Part shown: piece after piece, positions 32,793 through 40,982 of the stretch
How positions within the stretch are numbered: the stretch's first letter is position 1
Layout: each line of letters starts with the position of its first letter
Assembly: GCA_937895705.1 (NCBI GenBank)
Contig: CALBKM010000034.1
Location: forward strand, 1-64,000
Source of the DNA: an uncultured Clostridia bacterium
GTDB lineage: Bacteria > Bacillota > Clostridia > Lachnospirales > Lachnospiraceae
Length of the DNA: 64,000 nucleotides
Direction: 5' to 3'
Program-made: the position numbers and the translations under genes
Notes under the pieces: generated by a model
The model's database searches: none
Seen by the model: only the letters and a program-made list of their open reading frames with translations
Told to the model about the DNA's origin: nothing

Positions 32793-34022
32793 TCAGAATT
32801 CTTCATCGTTCATCATGAATTCCGGTATATTTTTATGAATAATACCATTTCGTTGTTGAAGCATATCACTTCTTGTAAGAATATATTTCGGATAATTATC
32901 ACTTATCGCTTCCAGTGGTGTGTACTCTCTATCCTCTGTCGCTTTATCAGCCATCATCGTCATAGAAACCTGCACATAACTGTAATTCATCTTATTCCCG
33001 CGCATAATAAAATCACATTCCAGCTTACCGATTCTTCCTATGCTGATTCCATATCCCCTCGACTGTGCATAATTAAAAACGATATTCTCCAGTGCCGGAC
33101 CGTAATTAATCCTGTTATCTGTATTCGTCGAAAAGTAAAACCCTAAATCCGATAAATAATATTTTTGCTCACCCATAATCGACTTTCGCGATTTCAAATC
33201 AAACCGTTTACACTCATATAATATTTTTGCATCGACTAATATTCGGATATAACGATTCAATGTTTCACGCTTAATATCAAGTCCTGCCTTATGCAAATCT
33301 TTTAACATATTCGTCAAACTTGTCGTTGCCCCGAAATTATTAATCAGGTATATCTGTACTTTTTCAAACACGGATACATTACGAATCTTAACTCTTCGCT
33401 TGATATCCTTTTCAAATATCTCTTTCACAACACTATTGATATATGTTCTTTTGTCCTCTGCACTTTCATAAAAGATAGTTTTCGGGAACCCGCCTTCCAC
33501 CAGATATTTATCCAGTTCTTCCGTTACGTTGACACTCACTTCCATCCCATAAAACCTTTTCATTGCCAGATACTCTTCAAAAGTAAGCGGTAGCATCTCA
33601 AATTCGATATATCGTCCGGTAAGCTTCGTAACAAGTTCGCCGCTCAAAAGATACGAATTAGAACCTGTAATAAAAATAGAATACTCCCCTTCCCCCCGAT
33701 ATGCATTGATTACTTCTTCAAAACTCTCTACATTTTGAATTTCATCGATAAACAAATATTTCGTACCATCCGCAACACAAGTCTGTTCTATCATTTTCTC
33801 CAACTGTTCCGCTGTTTTAATCCCCTTATACTTTCTGGAATCCAAATCCAAGAAAACTATTTTTTCATCAGAAACATTCTCTTCCTTCAGTTCATCCATT
33901 ATTACTTTCATAAGGGATGACTTACCACATCTTCGAACACCGGTAATTACTTTTATCATATCTGTATCATGATAAAAACCTCTTATTTTTTTTAAATACT
34001 TATCCCGTCTGAATAATTCCAT
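32793..34022 (-). CDS. AAA ATPase with DUF4143 domain
   Basis: A 409-residue protein from ATG 34022 (GGAGGTGTCAT upstream). An N-terminal AAA_14 domain has Walker A GVRRCGKSSLM, Walker B YLFIDEIQNV and sensor region FITGSNSYLLSGE; a C-terminal DUF4143 region follows (YYLSDLGFYF, GPALENIVFNY, ECDFIMRGN). Such proteins are common, variable accessory genes in gut Firmicutes; the last domain resembles restriction-endonuclease folds, but the biological role is not known. It is a single-gene unit with base composition more A/T-rich than its neighbours, suggesting acquisition. Confidence 0.9.
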   Translation of the reverse strand: MELFRRDKYLKKIRGFYHDTDMIKVITGVRRCGKSSLMKVIMDELKEENVSDEKIVFLDLDSRKYKGIKTAEQLEKMIEQTCVADGTKYLFIDEIQNVESFEEVINAYRGEGEYSIFITGSNSYLLSGELVTKLTGRYIEFEMLPLTFEEYLAMKRFYGMEVSVNVTEELDKYLVEGGFPKTIFYESAEDKRTYINSVVKEIFEKDIKRRVKIRNVSVFEKVQIYLINNFGATTSLTNMLKDLHKAGLDIKRETLNRYIRILVDAKILYECKRFDLKSRKSIMGEQKYYLSDLGFYFSTNTDNRINYGPALENIVFNYAQSRGYGISIGRIGKLECDFIMRGNKMNYSYVQVSMTMMADKATEDREYTPLEAISDNYPKYILTRSDMLQQRNGIIHKNIPEFMMNDEEF

Positions 34023-34073
34023 ATGACACCTCCTCACTTACTCTTATTCTAGCAAATTCCTTCTTTTTTTTCA

Positions 34074-34122
34074 AGTTAAAGGGGTAAGATTTTTCTTTTT
34101 TAAAAATCTTACCCCTTTAACT
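34074..34122. repeat. Perfect 21-bp inverted repeat
   Basis: Arms AGTTAAAGGGGTAAGA+TTTTT and its exact complement around a 7-base loop. The T tract lies on the plus side, opposite to the direction of the flanking genes, so it is not a simple terminator for them. Confidence 0.7.
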
Positions 34123-34187
34123 AAGTTTTTATTCAATTAATTCCATATTACGCCAAAGTAAATTCCTATCGTTCAACCGCTATTTCT

Positions 34188-34382
34188 CTACTCATCCCAA
34201 AACAGTTCATCCAAAGTCTTCCCTAACACCTTACAGATACTTTTGCAAAGCTGGATGGTAGGATTATAATCGCCCTTTTCAATGGCGTTGATGGTCTGCC
34301 TGGATACCCCTACCTTGTCAGCCAGCTCCTGCTGCGACAAATCCAAGGCCGCCCGGGCGGATTTCAATTTCAAATTCTTCAT
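34188..34382 (-). CDS. Small XRE-family helix-turn-helix regulator
   Basis: A 64-residue stand-alone HTH: LDLSQQELADKVGVSRQTIN then AIEKGDYNPTIQLCKSICKV, of the YozG-like type. One base separates it from the membrane-protein gene upstream. XRE plus a YDERQ membrane protein is a recurrent Firmicutes pair whose biological role is unknown to me. Confidence 0.93.
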   Translation of the reverse strand: MKNLKLKSARAALDLSQQELADKVGVSRQTINAIEKGDYNPTIQLCKSICKVLGKTLDELFWDE

Positions 34383-34383
34383 T

Positions 34384-35397
34384 CTACTCTTCCTCTCTGT
34401 CCTTGCAAACCTTCTTTAAAATCAGAGCGCCGCATATCACAATTATCATTATAGCACAAAACAGGTTCATACTGCGAAAGGTAAATTGATTATTTTGAAA
34501 CGCCACACCGTCTAAAAAGGCGTCGATACCGATGATTAAATTAATGACTCCCAGCATCAGAAATCCCCCTATAAATACTCCGGTTTTCTGATTCAACGTA
34601 AAATATGCATCCTTCCAAATACAATATACCGACCATACACTACCACCGATAAGGACACTGAAGCATAGTGTCAGACCTGTACTCATCGGTATCCTGACTC
34701 CCGCTGCTTCTAGCAAAAACAGTGCCAGATTCAGAAACATCATAGTGTACAATCCATATGTGGCGCCTCTTCCCCGGAGCAATTCCTGACGTTCGTCATA
34801 ATTCTGCTTCATACTGTTGTCCTTCTGGGCAATCGCATACAATATCACACACAACACCACTCCGATTACCGCTCCCATCATGCAGACAATACCAAACAAA
34901 TTCCCGGACTTCTCCAGTTTAAAATTAAAATCAAGTTTGTACGTTCCGTCCGCAACCTCTATCCCCGGCTCCGACTCCTCTACCGGTATCACCCAGTCCG
35001 AGGTATCAAATTGTGTCCAAAAGCCTCTCCACGAATCCTCATCGGTAATCGGTGTCAGTGTCATGGTATACTTCCCGGCCGGTAACTCTATTATGTCCGT
35101 ATTCCAATCAATTGTTCCCGCCGAAAACCAACGAATCGCCTCTCCGCTCTCATCTGCAATTTTAATCCCAAGCACCATACCTGACGGTTCAATCGACCAG
35201 TCCGCATGCATCACATAGTCTCCGTCCTCCGACAGTACGATGGTATACTCCATCTCCTCCGGCGCAACACCGTTCTCCACCACAAGTTCCTCTTCAAACT
35301 CCTCCATATAGTTATACTTCGGCATACACAACAGCGTCGTCACTACAAATGCCACCACCAACACCAAGGATGAAATTGCAATAATAATCTTCTTCAT
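34384..35397 (-). CDS. Membrane protein with ectodomain and YDERQ motif
   Basis: A 337-residue protein. An N-terminal helix (about 4-25) anchors an extracytoplasmic beta-rich domain (30-165), followed by five hydrophobic segments. YDERQELLRGRGATYG (about residue 204) is the signature of DUF2178/DUF6442-like proteins partnered with small XRE regulators. The extra ectodomain is unusual for that group. It is transcribed from 35438-35466, next to the 53-bp array. Confidence 0.8.
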   Translation of the reverse strand: MKKIIIAISSLVLVVAFVVTTLLCMPKYNYMEEFEEELVVENGVAPEEMEYTIVLSEDGDYVMHADWSIEPSGMVLGIKIADESGEAIRWFSAGTIDWNTDIIELPAGKYTMTLTPITDEDSWRGFWTQFDTSDWVIPVEESEPGIEVADGTYKLDFNFKLEKSGNLFGIVCMMGAVIGVVLCVILYAIAQKDNSMKQNYDERQELLRGRGATYGLYTMMFLNLALFLLEAAGVRIPMSTGLTLCFSVLIGGSVWSVYCIWKDAYFTLNQKTGVFIGGFLMLGVINLIIGIDAFLDGVAFQNNQFTFRSMNLFCAIMIIVICGALILKKVCKDREEE

Positions 35398-35437
35398 AAA
35401 CGCTCCCTCTCTTATCTTTATTCTTTATTGCAAGTTC

Positions 35438-35466
35438 ATCATACCATTCTCACGACATTCTGTCAA
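35438..35466 (-). promoter_or_regulatory. Promoter of the XRE/membrane-protein pair
   Basis: TTGACA (35461-35466), 17-base spacer ending TGG, TATGAT (35438-35443). It lies about 110 bases from the edge of the 53-bp tandem array. Confidence 0.9.
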
Positions 35467-35574
35467 GTATATTTTACATTTATGCAAGTTTTATTTACAC
35501 CCAGTCGGGTTGCCTTTCGATTTACAACTCAACTATTCAAAGGCTCAGGCCTTTTTAAAACGTATATATTTGCT

Positions 35575-35952
35575 CCCGTCGGCACGGTCTCCGGAGTGTA
35601 CCCCTACAATTTTTGCCTATTCTCAAATTAGTCGGGGTACATTCCAGCATTCGGCCCGACCAATTTCATGTTTTCTTGTTTTAGTCGGACTGTCTTCCTG
35701 CTTTTTCCCCGACTAACTTCATATTTTCTTGTTTTAGTCGGATTGTCTCCCTGCTTTTCCCCCGACTAGTTTCATGTCTTCTCAGTTTAGTCGGTATATC
35801 TTCCTAATTTTCTCCCGACTGATGCCCCTTTTCCCTGATTTAGTCGGGATATTCTCAGACTTTCGCCCCGACCGATTACCTATTCCCCAAAATTAGTCGG
35901 GCACAATCAAAGAAAGCCCCCGACCAATCTCACCATTTTCTCATTTAGTCGG
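35575..35952. repeat. Phased 53-bp tandem array of alternating TTAGTCGG / CCCGAC sites
   Basis: TTAGTCGG occurs at 35628, 35681, 35734, 35787, 35840, 35893 and 35945: steps of 53, 53, 53, 53, 53 and 52. The inverted arm CCCGAC occurs 27 bases after each of the first five and 26 after the sixth. A degenerate unit (GTCGG at 35578, CCCTAC at 35602) is in phase before them. The 19- and 20-base segments between arms vary strongly; units 2 and 3 are most alike. Each unit can form a TTAGTCGG/CCGACTAA hairpin on either strand. No CRISPR-like long repeat and no cas genes are present. Confidence 0.9.
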
Positions 35953-35997
35953 TATTCTCTCTTCCCTCCCTGCGCTTTTGCACAGCACTTCCCTTTT

Positions 35998-36286
35998 CCG
36001 GCGTTTCGCTCGAGAAACTTGCCCATTTGTGGGAGTGCAAAAAAGAGTATCTTTGAACTTTACGCAGGATATTAGACTTTCTTATTACTTCGTTTACCTG
36101 TCAGCAATGTTTGAACAGGATGTTCAAACAAGGTGACACGCGACATGGAAGTCGCGTTGGAGCCGGTTGCGTCCCGCTTATCATAACATCCCCGAAGTAA
36201 TTAGAAAGACTTATATCCGTAGTACGAGAAAAGGTACTCTTTTTTGCACTCCCACAAATGATAGCTTTCCCCCGGCGAAACGCCGG
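35998..36286. repeat. Palindromic structured element, copy 2
   Basis: Outer arms CCGGCGTTTCGC (35998-36009) / GCGAAACGCCGG (36275-36286), then a 23-bp perfect stem including GAGTGCAAAAAAGAGTA (near 36028-36051 and 36233-36257), then the conserved stem CTTTCTTATTACTTCG / CGAAGTAATTAGAAAG, GCAA/TTGC, and hairpins H1 (36108-36130, 10-bp arms, GGA loop) and H2 (36138-36157, ACGCGAC/GTCGCGT, loop ATGGAA). It lies between the 53-bp array and the infA terminator. Confidence 0.88.
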
Positions 36287-36289
36287 ACA

Positions 36290-36318
36290 TAAAGAAAGCC
36301 CCGCGCAAAGCGCAGGGC
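36290..36318 (-). terminator. Intrinsic terminator of the S10-spc operon
   Basis: GCCCTGCGC-TTT-GCGCGGGGC followed by TTTCTTTATG on the minus strand, eight bases after the infA stop. It shows that transcription ends here rather than continuing to rpmJ. Confidence 0.9.
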
Positions 36319-36325
36319 CCAATTC

Positions 36326-36544
36326 TTACTTATCTCTCCAAATGATTCTTCCTTTGGTCAAGTCGTACGGGGAAAGCTCTAAGGTTACCTTATCGCCCGG
36401 TACAATCTTAATGAAGTTCATGCGGAGCTTACCGCTGATGTGTGCAAGCACGCGGTGTCCGTTTTCAAGCTCTACCTGGAACATAGCGTTCGGCAGCTTT
36501 TCTACAACAGTTCCTTCAATTTCAACAACATCTGTCTTCGACAT
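36326..36544 (-). CDS. infA: Translation initiation factor IF-1
   Basis: IF-1 binds the A site during initiation. A 72-residue OB-fold protein: MSKTDVVEIEGTVVEKLPNA, VLAHISGKLRMNFI and VELSPYDLTKGRI are canonical. It is the last gene of the S10-spc operon here, with a terminator eight bases on; rpmJ, its usual next gene, is about 25 kb away. Confidence 0.98.
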   Translation of the reverse strand: MSKTDVVEIEGTVVEKLPNAMFQVELENGHRVLAHISGKLRMNFIKIVPGDKVTLELSPYDLTKGRIIWRDK

Positions 36545-36559
36545 AAGTCCTCCTTCAAT

Positions 36560-37318
36560 CTAATCACGTTCTATGGTAAGCAACTCCGGCTCACCGTCAG
36601 TTATCAGTATCGTATTTTCATAATGTGCCGACGGGGAACCGTCCGCAGTCACTACCGTCCAACCGTCATCCAGCCAGTTTACGTCATAATGTCCCATGTT
36701 GACCATCGGCTCGATGGCAAGGGTCATACCCGGCTCCAGGCGGATGCCCTTTCTCTTGGTACGGAAATTCGGTACTTGCGGGTCCTCGTGAAGTTCACGA
36801 CCGACCCCGTGTCCGACCAGCTCTCTTACCAAAGAATAGCCAAAAGATTCTGCATAGTCCTGAATCGCACCGGAAATGTCTCCGATCCGATATCCCGGCT
36901 TTGCGTATTTGATTCCTTCAAAGAAGGATTGTTTCGTTACATCCATAAGACGCTTCCACTCTGCGCTTACCTCTCCGACCGCTACGGTACGTGCCGCATC
37001 GGAATGATAGCCTTTGTAGATTACGCCCGCATCCAGACTTACGATGTCTCCGTCTTTCAAAATACGGTTCTTATTCGGAATGCCGTGCACTACCTCGTCA
37101 TTGATAGAGACGCACACAGAGGCCGGATATCCCTGGTAATTTAAGAAAGACGGGATACAACCAAAATCACGGATGATTTCATAACAACGCTTGTCGATAT
37201 CCAAGGTACTGATGCCCGGCTTTATCATTTTCGCAAGCTCGGTATGCACGATAGAAAGAATTCTTCCCGACTCGCGCATCATCTCTATTTCCCGCTCTGA
37301 TTTAATTGATACTGCCAT
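36560..37318 (-). CDS. map: Methionine aminopeptidase type I
   Basis: Removes the N-terminal methionine from nascent proteins. It has 252 residues with the metal ligands in VSLDAGVIYKGYHSDAARTV (two Asp), VGHGVGRELHEDP (His), TLAIEPM (Glu) and HYENTILIT (Glu). It has no zinc-finger extension. Fourteen bases after adk, 15 before infA. Confidence 0.97.
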   Translation of the reverse strand: MAVSIKSEREIEMMRESGRILSIVHTELAKMIKPGISTLDIDKRCYEIIRDFGCIPSFLNYQGYPASVCVSINDEVVHGIPNKNRILKDGDIVSLDAGVIYKGYHSDAARTVAVGEVSAEWKRLMDVTKQSFFEGIKYAKPGYRIGDISGAIQDYAESFGYSLVRELVGHGVGRELHEDPQVPNFRTKRKGIRLEPGMTLAIEPMVNMGHYDVNWLDDGWTVVTADGSPSAHYENTILITDGEPELLTIERD

Positions 37319-37332
37319 ACTCTGCTCTTCCT

Positions 37333-37974
37333 TTACTGCAAAATCGCAAGGATATCGTCAAACACTTTGTTCATGTCCTGGGTACCGTCTACTTCACGAA
37401 GAACACCTTCGTTTTTGTAGTAGTCGATAAGCGGCTGGGTCTGCTCGTGGTATACGGAGAGACGCTTTAATACGGTCTCCGGCTTGTCATCGTCACGAAG
37501 TACAAGCTCTGCGCCACAAGTATCACATACGTTTTCCTTTGCCGGAGCATTGTACTTGATGTGATAGGTCGCACCGCAGGTCAAACAAGCGCGTCTGCCG
37601 GACATACGATTTACGATGGACTCATCCGGTACTTCCACATTGATTGCAAAATCAATGGTCTCACCCTTGTCCGCAAGAGCCTTGGTCAGAGCCTCTGCCT
37701 GCGGAATGGTTCTCGGGAAACCGTCCAATACGTAACCGTTTGCACAGTCTGCATTGGTAAAACGGTCCATAATCAACTCTAAGGTTAAGGAATCCGGTAC
37801 TAACATACCCTGATCCATATATTCTTTTGCCTTCTTGCCAAGCTCCGTATTTTCCTTGATATTCGCACGGAAGATATCACCCGTGGAAATGTGCGGAATC
37901 GAAAACTTTGTAGCAATCTGCTTTGCCTGGGTACCCTTACCGGCACCCGGAGCACCTAACATAATAATCTTCAT
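37333..37974 (-). CDS. adk: Adenylate kinase (zinc-containing lid)
   Basis: Interconverts AMP, ADP and ATP. P-loop GAPGAGKGTQA; the LID domain carries four zinc ligands, CLTCG...CDTCG (near residues 130-153), as in Gram-positive long-form enzymes. It has 213 residues. It lies 95 bases after secY, with a 9-bp ATAGGGTGG/CCACCCTAT hairpin in the gap. Confidence 0.98.
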   Translation of the reverse strand: MKIIMLGAPGAGKGTQAKQIATKFSIPHISTGDIFRANIKENTELGKKAKEYMDQGMLVPDSLTLELIMDRFTNADCANGYVLDGFPRTIPQAEALTKALADKGETIDFAINVEVPDESIVNRMSGRRACLTCGATYHIKYNAPAKENVCDTCGAELVLRDDDKPETVLKRLSVYHEQTQPLIDYYKNEGVLREVDGTQDMNKVFDDILAILQ

Positions 37975-38069
37975 GCCATGCCTCCATTCTTCCTCGGAAC
38001 AGCCGAAAAGACATATTCCTAATATCCAACATAGGGTGGAACAAAGAGTCCCACCCTATAAAGTGTTTG

Positions 38070-39398
38070 TTAGTCGTTTAAGAATCCCTTATACTGGCGA
38101 ACCAATAACTGAGAGTCTACCTGCTTAATAGTTTCAAGAATAACGCCTGCAATAATGATGATGGATGTACCACCGAAGCTTACCCTTGCAGCAAATGCGC
38201 CGGAGAATACCATCGGAATCAAGCTTACGATAAGCAAACCGATTGCACCGATAAATACGATGTAATTCAATACCTTCGTCAAATACTCGGTGGTCGGTCT
38301 ACCCGGACGAATACCCGGAATGAAACCACCCTGCTTCTTCATGTTATTTGCAACTTCCATCGGGTTGAAGGTGATGGAGGTATAGAAATAAGCGAAGATA
38401 ACAAGCAGTACAATGTAAAACAATGCACCCAGAGTGTACTTAAACTCGCCGAAATCCTTGAAGTTAAACCAGTTATCGGAACTGAGCATGTATGCAATCT
38501 TCGATGCGAACGTCGTTCTTGCCGGCTTAACACCCATGAAGGACATAATGATTACCGGGGTATTCATCAAAGAAGAAGCGAAGATTACCGGAATAACACC
38601 GGCGGTGTTAACCTTTAACGGAATGAAGGAACCCTGTCCGCCAACCATCTTTCTTCCCTGTACCTTCTTTGCATACTGTACCGGAATCTTTCTCTGTGCA
38701 TCCTGTAACAGGATAACAAGTACTACCAAAACAATAACTACTGCAGCAATACCAACCACACCGAGTACCTTGTTTACGACTGCTGTCGGAGTAATTACAA
38801 ACTTTCTCACAAGGTTGGAGAAGTCGTTCGGAAGGCTTGCTACAATATTTACTAAGAGTATCATGGAGATACCGTTTCCTACACCCTTCTCGGTGATGCG
38901 CTCTCCTAACCACATTAAGAAAGCACTACCTGCGGTGAAGGAAACTGTGATTATCGCAACATTCCAGAAAGTAAGTCCACCTTCCAAAATGCCGGAGTTA
39001 CCGAAGCCGATAACGATTGCAATAGACTCAACCACCGCAAGACCAATGGTCAGGTAACGGGAAATCTCTGCAATTTTCTTTCTTCCGGTCTCTCCGTCCT
39101 TCTGCAATTCTTCCAACTTCGGGAATACAATTGTCAGAAGCTGCATGATAATCGAGGAAGTAATATACGGGCCAATATTCAGTGCAAAAATGGACATCTG
39201 GGAAAAGGATCCACCGGTTAAAGTATCTAAGAATCCAAGTCCTTCCTTCTGCGCAAGCCACGCCTGGAAATAGGCGCGGTTAATGCCCGGAACCGGAAAC
39301 GCACATCCGATTCTTACAATAAGCAAACATAAAAGCGTGTAGAGAAGCTTGTTTCGAATGTCTTTTACCTTAAATGCATTCTTGACTGTATCAAACAT
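38070..39398 (-). CDS. secY: Preprotein translocase subunit SecY
   Basis: Forms the Sec protein-conducting channel. It has 442 residues and ten membrane helices; the plug region follows LTGGSFSQMSIFALNIGPYI and the conserved cytoplasmic loop IRPGRPTTEYL is present. Its start overlaps the rplO stop (TAATG), giving translational coupling. Confidence 0.98.
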   Translation of the reverse strand: MFDTVKNAFKVKDIRNKLLYTLLCLLIVRIGCAFPVPGINRAYFQAWLAQKEGLGFLDTLTGGSFSQMSIFALNIGPYITSSIIMQLLTIVFPKLEELQKDGETGRKKIAEISRYLTIGLAVVESIAIVIGFGNSGILEGGLTFWNVAIITVSFTAGSAFLMWLGERITEKGVGNGISMILLVNIVASLPNDFSNLVRKFVITPTAVVNKVLGVVGIAAVVIVLVVLVILLQDAQRKIPVQYAKKVQGRKMVGGQGSFIPLKVNTAGVIPVIFASSLMNTPVIIMSFMGVKPARTTFASKIAYMLSSDNWFNFKDFGEFKYTLGALFYIVLLVIFAYFYTSITFNPMEVANNMKKQGGFIPGIRPGRPTTEYLTKVLNYIVFIGAIGLLIVSLIPMVFSGAFAARVSFGGTSIIIIAGVILETIKQVDSQLLVRQYKGFLND

Positions 39399-39838
39399 TA
39401 TACCACCTCTGCTTTTCCACCAAGAGCCTGAATCTTTTCAACTGCACTCTCACTGAATGCGTTTACCTTAACATCAAGCTTCTTGGTAAGTTCACCGTTT
39501 CCAAGAATCTTTACGCCGTCCTTCGGATTGCTAACCAAACCGATCTCCATCAAAGACTCAACGGTTACCTCTGCTCCATCCTCAAATCTATTTAACATGC
39601 TTACATTAATCGTAATGATTTCCTGCGTGTTTCTGTTATGGAAACCTCTCTTCGGAAGTCTACGGTATAACGGCATCTGGCCACCTTCGAAACCGATTCT
39701 CGGTGCTCCGGAACGTGCCTTCTGACCCTTATGACCCTTACCGGCAGTCTTACCGTTTCCCGAACCGTGACCACGACCACGTCTGAAATTTGCACTCTGC
39801 TTAGAACCATCTGCAGGTCTTAATTCTGATAAATTCAT
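39398..39838 (-). CDS. rplO: 50S ribosomal protein L15
   Basis: A late-assembly large-subunit protein with a long glycine/arginine-rich N-terminal extension (RRGRGHGSGNGKTAGKGHKG). It has 146 residues and C-terminal VKVNAFSESAVEKIQALGG. The TAATG junction couples it to secY. Confidence 0.98.
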   Translation of the reverse strand: MNLSELRPADGSKQSANFRRGRGHGSGNGKTAGKGHKGQKARSGAPRIGFEGGQMPLYRRLPKRGFHNRNTQEIITINVSMLNRFEDGAEVTVESLMEIGLVSNPKDGVKILGNGELTKKLDVKVNAFSESAVEKIQALGGKAEVV

Positions 39839-39862
39839 CGTGTTACACCTCCTTGCAAAAAA

Positions 39863-40045
39863 TTAAATTTCTTCCACCTTTACTAAATGTCTAACCTGCT
39901 GAAGCATACCCTTGGTTGCTGCATTGTTAGGCATCTCAACGGACTTACCGATCTTTCTTAAGCCCATAGCCTCTACGGTTGCCTTGTTCTTCGGAACAGC
40001 ACCGATCGTAGACTTAATTAAAGTAACCTTTAATCTATCTGCCAT
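39863..40045 (-). CDS. rpmD: 50S ribosomal protein L30
   Basis: A 60-residue L30: DRLKVTLIKSTIGAVPKNKA, MGLRKIGKSVEMPN and MLQQVRHLVKVEE are diagnostic. An AGGTGT-type site precedes ATG 40045. It lies between rpsE and rplO as in other spc operons. Confidence 0.98.
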   Translation of the reverse strand: MADRLKVTLIKSTIGAVPKNKATVEAMGLRKIGKSVEMPNNAATKGMLQQVRHLVKVEEI

Positions 40046-40077
40046 TTCTAAACACCTCCGTGAAATTTGGTTACGTC

Positions 40078-40581
40078 TTACAGCTGATCTACGGAAATAC
40101 CGCGGAGTGCTGCTACCTGCTCCGGAGTCTTTAACTGGCTTAATCCGTTGATTGTTGCAAGAACTACGTTCTGCTTATTGTTTGAACCAAGGGACTTAGT
40201 ACGGATGTTCTTAAATCCTGCAAGTTCAAGCACGTTACGTGCCGGACCGCCTGCGATGATACCGGTACCTTCCGGGCTACGCTTTAACAAAACAGAAGCG
40301 CTGCCGAACTTACCAAGGTAGTCGTGCGGTACGGAGCCGTTTTCATCAAGCGGAAGCTCGATGATGTTCTTCTTTGCATCCTCTTTTGCCTTCCGGATTG
40401 CTTCCGGAACTTCGCTTGCCTTACCAAGACCTGCACCTACGTGACCGTTTCTGTCTCCTACAACAACAAGTGCTGCGAAACGGAAATTACGACCACCCTT
40501 TACAACCTTGGTAACTCGCTTGAGGCTTACTAATTTATCTTCTAATTCCATTTTGCTGGCATCAACGATTGTACGTCTCAT
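40078..40581 (-). CDS. rpsE: 30S ribosomal protein S5
   Basis: S5 affects decoding accuracy at the mRNA entry channel. It has 167 residues: double-stranded RNA-binding-like N-domain with VSLKRVTKVVKGGRNFRFAA and C-domain GTGIIAGGPARNVLELAG. Fourteen bases after rplR. Confidence 0.98.
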   Translation of the reverse strand: MRRTIVDASKMELEDKLVSLKRVTKVVKGGRNFRFAALVVVGDRNGHVGAGLGKASEVPEAIRKAKEDAKKNIIELPLDENGSVPHDYLGKFGSASVLLKRSPEGTGIIAGGPARNVLELAGFKNIRTKSLGSNNKQNVVLATINGLSQLKTPEQVAALRGISVDQL

Positions 40582-40595
40582 GTTTTCCCTCCTGA

Positions 40596-40964
40596 TTAGA
40601 ATTCTAAGCCGGCTTCTCTTGCTGCCTCAGCAAGTGCCTTAACCTTACCCTGATATACGAAACCGCCACGGTCGTAAACAACGGTAGTGATTCCCTTCTC
40701 AAGTGCCTTCTTTGCGATAACAGTTCCGAGCTTTGCTGCTGCTGCAACATCATTCGTCTTCTCAAGCTCAGCCTTAACATCCTTATCCAGGGTGGAAGCT
40801 GCTACAAGAGTGTTACCAACGGTATCATCAATAATCTGCGCATACATATGATTATTGCTTCTGAATACTGCCAAACGCGGTCTTTCTGCGGTACCGGAGA
40901 AACGATTGCGAATCTTCATATGCTTCTTTACGCGAACTTTAGATCTGGACTCTTTGCTAACCAT
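40596..40964 (-). CDS. rplR: 50S ribosomal protein L18
   Basis: L18 binds 5S rRNA with L5. It has 122 residues: KKHMKIRNRFSGTAERPRLA, FRSNNHMYAQIIDD and YDRGGFVYQGKVKALAEAAR are family motifs. Eighteen bases after rplF. Confidence 0.98.
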   Translation of the reverse strand: MVSKESRSKVRVKKHMKIRNRFSGTAERPRLAVFRSNNHMYAQIIDDTVGNTLVAASTLDKDVKAELEKTNDVAAAAKLGTVIAKKALEKGITTVVYDRGGFVYQGKVKALAEAAREAGLEF

Positions 40965-40982
40965 ATTCTTTCATTCCTCCTT

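Noticed and set aside
32793..34037. Upstream start of the AAA/DUF4143 gene at 34037
   Set aside because: ATG 34022 has GGAGGTG at proper spacing and begins the conserved MELFRRDKYLKKI region.
35428..35716. Plus-strand open frames across the start of the 53-bp array (67 and 68 codons)
   Set aside because: The 53-base period is not a multiple of three, so units cannot encode a repeated peptide; no ribosome site or recognisable protein is present.
35575..35952. CRISPR array
   Set aside because: Spacing is regular but the conserved arms are only 6-8 bases and alternate in orientation; there is no 25-40 base repeat, no unique fixed-length spacer set of CRISPR type, and no cas gene in the window.
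10863..36325. Prophage or conjugative element in the 25-kb accessory region
   Set aside because: No integrase, transposase, phage structural, relaxase or tRNA attachment site was seen; genes look chromosomal accessory in type.
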